Positions 1 through 12,000 of a stretch of 64,000 nt of DNA are shown here, piece after piece. The translations under genes and the position numbers were made by a program. A model generated the notes under the pieces. The model was not told the DNA's origin. It was given only the letters and a program-made list of their open reading frames with translations, and searched no databases. The DNA is from Chondrosia reniformis (taxonomy: Eukaryota; Porifera; Demospongiae; Chondrillida; Chondrillidae), in NCBI GenBank assembly GCA_947172415.1, contig OX359192.1:1180501-1244500 (forward strand). Reading direction: 5' to 3'. Position 1 is the first letter of the stretch, and each line of letters starts with the position of its first letter.

Positions 1-26
1 AGTAATATTTCTAACAGGACCTGGAA
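1..26 (-). CDS. Start of a further split FN3 domain (cut by window edge)
   Basis: After a TTACAG acceptor, VPGPVRNIT reads in phase 1 and resembles the VPGAITNV start of the two other split FN3 domains. Suggests a third FN3 pair to the left. Confidence 0.55.
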
Positions 27-3000
27 CTGTAAATTTATAATATCTCATGAAAACTGTAGTTTATATAATATATAGCTACACATGAATATGAACTTACATA
101 ATAATACACTATATATATATATATATATACGTACAACATGATTGTGACACCATACATAGAGATTTTAATTACCATCAGCCAATGTTGTCACATTTCTTGG
201 CTCACTCCATTCAACTTTACCATGTGGAAAGTACCTCTTAACTGTCACACTATAGTTGGTGCTTGGGTGGAGATTGGTGAGGGTGAAATGTCCTATACTA
301 GATGAGTTCACCATTACCTGCTGAGAATCACTCCACTGTATCTCGTAATGACTTATTCTTCTGTCATGATTCCAAATAATTTTTACACTTTTGGATTGAA
401 TTTTCTTTATCTCCACTGTCAGAAATAAAAATAGACACTAAAGTTAGTAAAATCACACATTATTTTCATCTGAAAATTAGACACAAATATACATATGTTC
501 TCCAATATACTTCCTCATCTGTCTCTCCTATGGCTCCATGCTCCATGATAAGTTGCTAGTATTTGTACTGTAAATACCCATCAAAATAGTAACCTTATAA
601 GGAATATTTTGTCCTTGCACGTATGTACTGTAGATATACCGTGAATTAGATCAAGAAATGCATGTTGTATTAAAGTCATGCATATGCAGTTTTAGTTTAA
701 AGATGATTTCTAAAAAAACATAATTCATGCAAATTTTGCAATACTATACGTATGTTACAGTAATTACGTGTAGGGAAATTCCGTTTGATGTAATTTGTGT
801 GCACTGAGACACCTCACACGAATATGCACAAACTACGTAGATGCACACATGAATTTCTTGATTTACGGTATACCATTTACTGGCAATATAACAGTAAAGC
901 GCGTTTGCAATTTATAGACAGTAATCTGTGAGTATATATACAGTATAATAGCATACTTACCATAAAGTGTTGGGTAAGTTGTAGTACTTGTAAATACTTC
1001 AGGTCCATAGCCGGCATCAGTAGCCATTGAGATGGTAATGCTATAGCTTGTGGCTGGACTGAGTCCATATAGAGTATACTCAGTAGCATTTCCATGAAGA
1101 TGGATGGTTGTACCAGGTTCCCAAGTAACCTAATAAATGAAGTGAATTGATTAATTGGGACTCGATTAATAGAGGACATATTGATGGAATGGATTTTTAT
1201 TTTTGAAAACTTACCATAATATAGTCAGTAAATTGGAAAAGGTAATATGGAACAAAGTGGCTCTTTGTACCACTCATTGTAATTGACTAGAGTGAGTGTA
1301 AAGCTTGTACTGTAATAATTATCCCATTGAGTTTGTAGCTAACAGGTAATATGGCAAAAAGTGTCGATTTGGTGCAGTCAGAAAAGGTTAAACTAGTGCA
1401 GGAGTTCTATGTTTAATGTTAATATGTAAAAGTACACTGTATCAACCTATACTACAAAGCTTCCCCACTATATGTACAATGGCATAGGACAAGTTTTTCT
1501 AATAAGCTCATTACTCTATAAAAGAAGTGATTATAATTTAACTGATAATATTATCGTATATCCACTAACCTTAACACTTCTTATTGGTCCATAAGTGCTA
1601 TAAGGTTGTCTCCAATTAACCTTTACAGAAGAACTAGTTTCATTTGATATTTCAACATTAGTAATTGCTCCAGGAACTGAATGCAATATAATATATACAT
1701 AGACACATAATATAATTCACACACCAAAGGAACTATATATAGGCATATATTTTCATGAATTTCATATAATTAAAGTATATTACTAATGCATATATATGTA
1801 TAAACATGTTTTATTGCTATCAGATAAATTGATTACTTGTTCCTTGGAATTTACTATATATATGTATTGTTCTTTATAACATACGTACGTATAACAAAAA
1901 AGAACAAATTGCATGAAACTGAATTAATTTATAATTACCATCAGCCAATGTTGTCACATTTCTTGGCTCACTCCATTCAACTTTACCATGTGGAAAGTAC
2001 CTCTTAACTGTCACACTATAATTGGTGCTTGGAAGGAGATTGGTGAGGGTGAAATGTGCTACACTAGATGAGTTCACCATTTCTTGCCGAGAATCACTCC
2101 ACTGTATCTCATAATGACTTATTCTTCTGACATGATTCCAAATAATTTTTACACTTCTGGATTGAATTATCTCCACATCCACTATTTCATATAAAATGTA
2201 AATACAAACGTATAGTGACTCCTAGCTAAGATAACCACAGGCATGTCTATATATAGATTATATAGATTAGTAATCTGTGAGTATACTGTATAATTAATAT
2301 GACTGACCGTATAGTGTTGGGTAAGTTGTAGTACTTGTATATACTTTAGGTCCATAGCCGGCATCAGTAGCCATTGAGATGGTAATGCTATAGCTTGTGG
2401 CTGGACTAAGTCCATATAGAGTATAATCAGTAGCATTTCCATGGAGATGGATGGTTGTACCAGGCTCCCAAGTAATCTATTAAAAATAATACTGGTAGCA
2501 ATATTTTACATACGTAATTTTCAAATCATTTTGTCATATATTTTGCAAGATTTTAATTGTTGATTTGAAGAGGCAGCTTTTAAATAAATGGATATATATA
2601 TATACAGTCAGGCATTCTTTTACATGTAGTTAAAAAGAAGCATACATATACATGTACAATAATAGTACGTTGGCTACATGAAAATCTAATACATGTACAC
2701 TTTAAAAGCATTCTAACCTTAACACTTCTTATTGGTCCATAAGTGCTATAAGGTTGTCTCCAATTAACCTTCACAGAAGAACTAGTTTTGTGTGATATTC
2801 CAACATTAGTGATTGCTCCAGGAACTGAATGGAATTATTATAAATTCAACATGCATATGTTTTAAATAGTAATGGGTGTGTATTATATTATGTGTCTAGG
2901 TAATATCTACGTATATAATGTATATAAAATGTATGTCATATTATTTTATGGTATAGCTAGTGGATACTTGAGCATCAGATATTTGGACATTAGAATCCAT

Positions 3001-6000
3001 TAGCTATATGAGGACCTTTGGGTGTAAAAGTACATGACATATACATAATACAAACCCAATTTTCTAATTCCAATGCTTTATTGTATTGTATTGTATTGTA
3101 TTGTATTGTATTGTATTGTATTGTATTGTATTGTATTGTATTGTATTGTATTGTATTGTATTGTATTGTATTGTATTACATCTATGTAACAACCCCAATT
3201 AGTAATCTCTTAGTAATATAAGCTTCTACGTACGTATGTACATTATCCCTGAGCTTTTCTAACATGTTCCATATACGTAGCAAATTATTTATTATTGCCT
3301 AGGCTAACCATCTGCAAATGTTCTAAAGTCAAGTTCATCACTCCAATCACTCCATCTTGATTCAATGAAGCTTCTCACTTGCACACCATATTGAGTATAT
3401 GGTAAAAGTGCTGATAGTGTATAATTCTGATTGGTAGTCGAATAAGTCCATATCCTTCCAAGAGATGCTAATCTCAACTCATATTTTACTTCATCAATTC
3501 CATGTGTGTTTGGTAGCTTCCAAGAAATTACAGTTTCATTTGAACTCACTACTTGCACTTCAACATTCAACTCTATATACAGATGAATGAAAGAATAAGG
3601 AGTGCTTGCTGCAATCGTCATGAGAATAAAGCCTTATTGAGCATCAGCAACATGGATATACTATATAATTTATAGGATTTTTTGATCTGGAGGTCTTCAT
3701 CAGCATAATGAGGAAGAGGGGATTACAAGTCCTTTAAATAGAAAAATTGAGACATGAGTTGAGTGATGATGTAATGTAAAAAAAGGTGGTGAATAATTAA
3801 TGAGGATTAAAATAAATTTAATTAACATGTTTAATGGGTTGAATAAATGTCCTCCCAAATAGGGTTCAGAGTCATCCCTGGATCCATGGTGATGCAGGGA
3901 GTAGTATGTACGTACATTTATAGACGCATATGAATGTATACAAACCTTGTAATTATGTATATAATGAGTTTTATACCCTAATCTTTTTATAATACTATGC
4001 CCATTCTGTTGTTAGGTCCTTTCTTGGAGCCATATGAATTATTTATATTATTTATATTATATATATCATATTAGATTACCTTAGTATATTGTAACTTGTA
4101 ATGTATATATAGTACAAGTTACAAATTTAAATATACTAGTAGTGAAAGTTACCGCCAAATATATGAAATTACAATCAAGTACTACACAGTACAAGTTACA
4201 AATTTATGAGGTTCAAGTGACTATATATATAATATTAAAATTAGATTCAGGTACTAGCTACACATGCAGTGCAAGTTATATACAAATTTAAAGAGATCAA
4301 AGTGACCCATAGATATATTATACGTATATCCTAAGCCTCGTATACGTATATGCTTGATAACCATGGAAAATATTAAAATTTCAATATTCCATTCTGTACA
4401 ATGCATTGAAAGTTACTTCTTACCAATTGATTTAAAGCAGACAGCTCCTGCGTCTTCTCTATGGCTGCATCCATGAACTCCCTCTCCTCTATGGCTACAG
4501 TCAAGGAGTGTCTCTTCGTTTCCTTTACATCCTAAGTCATCCAGCAAGATTCCTCCCGATCCTTGGCCAAAGTGAGAATATCTTGGAGCACTTATTGCAT
4601 AGTTGTACCCTAATTGTCTGCACACAACTCTTGCATCGTTAGTGTCCCAATAGTCATCACATACAGTGTACCAGGAATTATTTCTGAATATTTCAACTCT
4701 TCCAGAGATCTGGGTAGCTGTCTCCACACCACCTACCAACCTCACCGAGCCTATATAACAGCAGGCACATGTGTGGGTTAATATATGTACTATATATGTA
4801 TATATCTATAGAATACATTACATAATGCACCATAGAATAAATATTTATTCTATAAGTAAATTTAAAATATAGAAACATATAGTAAACAAGCAAATGTCAG
4901 CTTACGAAAATCAGTTGTTTTTGCTAGAGTTTTCAGTCCTCTCAAAATGATTTGCTTATTAATGTAAACATCAGCTTCTATACTGTAAACTGCATCCTTC
5001 TCCAGTCCAGATATTGTAACTTCTGAAGACTTAGTCAATCCCCAATAGGTTTCATTTAAGTATATAGCAAATGAGGTTTCCATAGAAGAAAGATAGCTAC
5101 CTTTTGAAAGGAAGAGGTGAATGGAATGATCACCATTCATATTGCTAGAAGCTCTTGCATCATAATTTTTGCCTACATAGATACCATAATACATACATAT
5201 ACATATGCTGGATAATGAGATTACTAATAAAAACCTAAAGCCAGCTGTAAAATCAATTACTAACTTCCTTGACATTCTACAGCAACATCTTTTCCATGGT
5301 TACATAGAGTAGGAGATTGTTCTGCCTTAACTACATTGCAATAATGTAATGCAGTCTCTTGTCCACTACACTCAACCTGCTGTAGCTGTATTCTTCCATC
5401 TCCAGGTAGATAATAAGCTGAGATAGCTCCATCAGAGTACCCAAGCTGTTGACAGGCTACATCAGCATCATCCAAGGTCCATGAATCATCACAGATAGTC
5501 CCCCAAGTATCATTTATCTGTGCCCAAAGACTACCATCTGGGTTCAACTGAATAGTCCAAAAATCTGTAGCAATCAGCATATACTGAAATTACGCCTTTT
5601 TAAGGTGCCAAAATAGTTTTTTTATAATTTTAAAAGTAATGAGCCAATTCATTAAATAGGCAGGACATGTATCTGCTGGTACATGTAAGTTTGAATATAG
5701 GATGCAAGCTTAAGTTTAAAGAAACTACCATATTCAATGTCATGTAGTAACTATGTACAACTAAAAATGAAGTAGGAATCGATGGCAATGCTTACAACAG
5801 TATAACTACGTAGTAAGAGTAACCAAACAATTAAGATGTAGTCCCCCTGTAATTGTTAATTTTGACTCGATATATAGGAAAGATTTAAAAGCTGGTTAAA
5901 GGTTTAAATATGTGTATATATTTTGCTTTAAAAGCCTATATGCAACTGCAAGGTAAAGATCGACGTCACTACAGATTCCAGAAATTTGTGAAATAAGATT

Positions 6001-9000
6001 GACACTATGGTGGCTTGGGAATTAGGAATAATATATATATGTATGCGTAAATGGGGAAAATTGACTATGTTAAAGTTATAGTTATAGTAAAGTTATATAT
6101 TATTATATGTATTTAGTGATGACTGAAGTATATATAAAAATATCATGGTAGTATATTCTACTACGTACAATAGGAACATGTAACTCCAGCATCTTCACTG
6201 TGGCTATCTTCAGATGTATACCTATCATAGGAGCAGCTGAAGAGACTATTCTCCAATCCAGTGCATGCTACATTGTCCATCCAGATTGGTCCAGTTCCTT
6301 GACCATAATAAGCTGAAGTTCTTGCATATAGAGCATTTGCATACCCCAACATTCTACAAGCTACGTGAGCATCATTAATGTCCCAGTAATCATCACTAAT
6401 AGTACCCCACTGATTATTAAGGTACACCTCAACTCGACCGGAATGAGATGGAATGTAACTAGTACTGCTACTTCCTGTTATACGAATGGCTTCCGAAAAT
6501 TCTATGTATGTATATGAAAAGAGATTTTTTGAAGGATTTTTCTTATCTACGCATATTTATATGCATCTGTCTTATAAACATCTATGTACATTTGGTAATA
6601 ATTACCATTATAGCAGACAACACTGGCATCTTCACTGTGAGAACAATGGTGAATACCAATACCAGAGTGACTACAGTCCAGTAATGATCTCTCATATCCT
6701 CCACATCTAAGATTACTCAACCAGATAGGTCCAGTACCAGCTCCAAAGGCAGCCCTTGAGTAGTAATAGAGCACATTTTGATATCCAAGTTGTCTACACA
6801 CCACCTGAGCATCACTGTAACTCCACGAGTCATCACACACAGTTCCCCATTGTCCATTGATGTATATCTCCACTCTACCAGCATGAAAGGATTTGGACTT
6901 TGGACCACCCACCAAACGAACTGGTACTAAAGTGTGTGTTAATTATAAAGTAAAATTATGTAACTACGTATATAATGAAGATCATTTCCTATATATATAT
7001 AGGCATATACAGTATTTACCATCATGACATATATATTTTACTGACTGCAAAATGTATCTGTATGTATTAAATTTATGGCAGAGTAATTGAAGTAGAAAAC
7101 TTAAGAGCAATTCTGTCAGCTAATGGGGTACTATGGCATTGCAGGTGAGGAATCATGTGGATGCATGAACAGGACAATGAATGATGTTGTCACTCGGTTC
7201 ATACCTTCTGTGTTCTCCTACAGAAGATTTGTGGTTCTCTAGGGTTAGATATGTGTCTGCATTTAAAACGAAGATGAAGAGAGCTAAGAAGGCATCTTCC
7301 TGCATGGTGAATGGGATAATGGAATGCCAAGTCTCTGTTGGATAGTGAAGGTCCAGATGAGACAGCAAGACAGGGCAGGGACACAGCTCAAGGGGAAGAT
7401 TATAAGATTGATCAAGTTGTGATAGAGGTGAACAAGTATAATGTTAAGATAACGGCACTTCAGGGGCAATGCCATATATATATCAGGTAGGGGAGAGTAT
7501 TGCAATGGCAGCAGGTCGCTCAGTTCCAAAGCCTGGAGCAATTAATAGAGAGGACAGCAGTGGGAGCAACACATCTCCTCAGCAACAACACAAGATCTTT
7601 GAGGTGACTGTGAGACAGTGACAACAAACATCAACAAGCAGAGGCTGGAGTGGCTTGGCCATGTTGCTCTCATGCCTAACTATTGCATACCAAAGATAAA
7701 TACCCATCCACCAAGAGACCGGAAGGATCTAAAGTCTCTATGTGTCTCAGAAGAAAAGTGGTATGATGAAGCAACTCATTCAAGGGATGAATGGCATGCC
7801 ATTTACTGCAAAGAACTACAGACAAGTCTAAACCATCATCAATGCCAGTATGGGAACAACAAGGTGCTGTGTAGTGCATGACATGCCAGCAGTGGTTCCT
7901 TTGAAACGGACTAACTGATCACAGATGCTGTGGCTGAAACACTTGTGACACCCACACTTTACCTCCGTCTCCCCATATGGGGGTAGCGTGGCTTTTTTAG
8001 GCAGTGAAATAACAGGACAGGACATGCAGGATACATTCTATAACCCAGAGATAACCATCCTTATATTTCCAGCCCAAAGAGGGGCCAAAGTTTACACTAT
8101 TACAAAATTTGCTTGAAAATTAATTTAACAAAGTAACACGTGACCAATCACTAATTCACAGTCAGTGTTCATCTGATAATATAAATTAGAATACCTGTTT
8201 AAGAAACACACCATCTTGGTGTCTACATTAAAATGAAACTTATATGAAGTTAAAAATCCTGCAGGAATAGGGACTAACTTAGATCGACATTGTATTATTT
8301 TCATATAATATGATTTTAGGATGTTGCATGAACAACACTAAATTCACTTGTACCCCATTACCATGGCAACAGACAGCATCTGTGGGGGTAATAAATGCAA
8401 GGAGAGTAATATCAACAGGAATTTGTGGTTATCAATTAACTGTGGATCGTCTTTGGCTAAGAAGTTGGGAGGGTTCTCCAGAGGCAGAGATCGAATGAAG
8501 CGCAGCAACCCCAACAGAATATTGTCCAGTGTCTTTGGGGGTAAGGGTGGCCGTCCGCTCTCCTGATCTCCACAATGAATGTCGCCCATTTTGTGTTCTG
8601 ATCGGAATTCTTCGGGTTCTCCTTTGCAGATAGGTACGATAAATCTTCCACTGATGCGTGCCCGAAATGTTTGCTAGGGGATACGACCGCAGTCGCTGAT
8701 GATAAGTAATGGCCTTGTTGTTAACAAATCTTCAAATGTTTCATTTTTGGTTCGCTGTTCTCCTTGTCAATTTTCCTGCTAAATAAACTTTTAATGCAAG
8801 GTTTGTCCTGCTGCCATGGCAAAGGAGTACAGATTAGTTAAACTCACCCACTTCCTCGAACTTACGGCAAAATACAATTACTCAGCCTCATATTGTATTT
8901 CGCCTGCAGTCCTCAAAAGTGGGTTATAACTACTACTTACTGTACCTGTTTGCAAGTCAGTAGAGCACACTGCACTTGCATCCTCTCCATGATCACAATA

Positions 9001-12000
9001 ATGTCTTCCTTCTCCTAAATGTGGACATTCAAGCAAAGTTCTCTCATGTCCGGTGCAGTGTAGGTTATTCAATAGTATACCACCCGACCCAGGACCATAA
9101 GCAGCTGAGTGTGGTGCACTAATAGCATATTGATATCCCAACTGTTTACAAACGACAGTAGCATCAGCTATATCCCAATAATCATCACAAACTGTATGCC
9201 AAGAACCATTTCTCAATATCTCAACTCTTCCTGAAAGTGCAGAAGAGGTCTCTTCACCATTCACCAATCTGACTTCAGCTAAACATACATAACATATATA
9301 TGTATACCACATAAATTAAAAGAGTGAAGTATGGTGTATATATGTACACTATCCTACTACTTACAATAGGAACATGTAACTCCAGCATCTTCACTGTGGC
9401 TATCTTCAGATGTATACCTATCATAATAGCAGCTGAAGAGACTATTCTCTGATCCAGTGCATGCTACATTGTCCATCCAGATTGGTCCCGTTCCTTGACC
9501 ATAATAAGCTGAAGTTCTTGCATATAAAGCATTTGCATATCCCAACATTCTACAAGCTACGTGAGCATCATTAATGTCCCATAGATCATCACTAATAGTA
9601 CCCCACTGATTGTCAAGGTACACCTCAACTCGACCGGAATGAGATGGAATGTAACTACTGCTACTTCCTGTTATACGAATGGCTTCCGAAAATTCTATGT
9701 ATGTATAATAAAAGAGATTTTTGAAGGATATTCTTATCTATGCATCTATCAGGCTATATATCTCTACATACATACATATAGTTATGATTACCATTATAGC
9801 AGACAACACTGGCATCTTCACTGTGATAACAGTGGTGAATACCAATACCAGAGTGACTACAGTCCAGTAATGATCTCTCATATCCTCCACATCCAAGATT
9901 ACTCAACCAGATAGGTCCAGTACCAGCTCCAAAGGCAGCCCTTGAGTAGTAATAGAGCACATTTTGATATCCAAGTTGTCTACAAACCACCTGTGCATCA
10001 CTGTAACTCCACGAGTCATCACACACAGTTCCCCATTGTCCATTGATGTATATTTCCACTCTACCAGCATGAAAGGATTTGGACTTTGGACCACCAACCA
10101 AACGAACTGAATCTATATGTTTTTAAAATTGAGACAGAATATAAATATTTGCATTTTTATTTACATAAATATATTAATGATAGGTATACAGTACATCCAT
10201 ATTGACATCTGACATATGTATGTTATAATTATGGCATTAGTATGTTATAGGTATGTCATACAGATATATATGTGTTGCAATATGCATGGGATACGTACAT
10301 ATTAACATTAATATTATATAAATAATATAATTCTTTTGCTTACTATTAGAACATATCAAACCAACATCTTCATTATGTCCACAGCCATAAGTATCACCAA
10401 GTGGTCTGTGAGTGCAGTTAAATACTGATTGCTCATATCCTGTACATCCTAATCCATTCAACCAAATTCTTCCTCTTCCTTGTCCATAGGCAGCACTTGT
10501 ATTTATAGCTTCCACATCATTATATCCCAGCTGTCCACAAACTACTTGTGCATCTCGAGTGTCAAAGTTATCATCGCAGACTGTTCCCCATTCATTGTTT
10601 GTAAAGACTTCAACTCGTCCAGACCAATAGTCAGTAAACTTGACTCCTTGTACAAGACGTATGATTTCTATTGTGAAAAGAATATTTATAACATAACATG
10701 ATATTATGTATAGGGAATATACAAGATAAGTCTGATAATGAATATAGAATAGATAAATATACGTATAACGCAGGCATTAATTTTATATTATATATATATA
10801 CAAACAAATTATGCTTACTCTTGGAGCATTGTATGAGTTCCCTGTAACAATAACTGTACCCTGTACTAGTCTGATACTGACAATCCAAAAGTGCTGTCTC
10901 ATTTCCATAGCAATTCAAGTTAGTAATTTTATAATAGTTATAATAATAATTATAATTATTTGTCAATGAACCAGTCTCATATCCAAGTTCACTGCACATC
11001 ACTTTGGCACTCTGAACACGTGAATGTAGTAAGTTTGCTCTACAGACAATGTATTGTGTGCCACTAAGAAGCACTTGTGGATAGCCAGTTATAGTTATAG
11101 TGTCTCCACTTGAGGTTGTTGTGTTGCTAGAGAGGGTAATCATACCTGTATATAATAGATATATGAAACCATATTTTCACTTATTTAGGCTGTACACACA
11201 TACATATATAAACAAACAAGATGGTAAATATGATATATTTATATATATAGGAATGAATGTGTGCATATGCAAAGGAAAAGCATGAGCATTTTCACAATGC
11301 ACTTGTATATAAGTTGAATGCACCTTATACTAAATGTATGTAGTCTATGTATAATATAACCTCATGTAAACATCATAGCTACATACAACTCTGGCTGGAT
11401 GTGCAGTATTTTATGCTTGCATGGAATATCTGAATATTTGTATATTAACAAAATGGATATACATTTTATGAATATAATTATGGAATTTAGTTCCATAATA
11501 ATATGTATAAAATCTATAAAACACCATTTCCTATATTATTATACGTAAAAGCCTATAGAGAATTAACTTAACCTAATAAATGTTTAGATGAGGAGCTGTG
11601 GATGAAGATACAGGAGTCAACTCTTTCTTTTTCTGCTCCACTGGGCCGGACAGCTGCTCCTGGGAATACCACTCATGTGCATTGTTAATACAATAGACAT
11701 TTCATGTAAAACAGCCCTTTCTCTTGAAGCATCCAAACATTTGGGTTATAAGGAACTTGCATGAAGAATTCAACTTAATACTTGGACACTCATTATTCTA
11801 AGAGTACTTTCAATTATGATGTAGTATGTAGCAAATCCCAACTTAAAGTTATATGTAATAATTCAGGAAAAAAACCTTTTAGGCAAGAAGCCCCAACATC
11901 TTGAAAATGTGTACAAGTATGGCTTAATTGACTGCAGCTAGACAGTGTTGACTCTGTTCCACTACAAGATACCCCTCTCATCCATAATCTCCCAGTTCCA

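Noticed and set aside
877-1179. Minus-strand ORF of 100 codons
   Set aside because: Wrong frame across an FN3 exon; the true frame gives VTWEPGTT...YGLSPATSYS with correct splice phases.
3018-3221. Plus-strand ORF over the (TATTG)n repeat
   Set aside because: Pure microsatellite translation (repeating CIVLY), no gene.
8310-8651. Overlapping ORFs on both strands in the receptor intron
   Set aside because: No homology recognised, no signal of SRCR or FN3, no consistent splice phase; probably transposon-derived.
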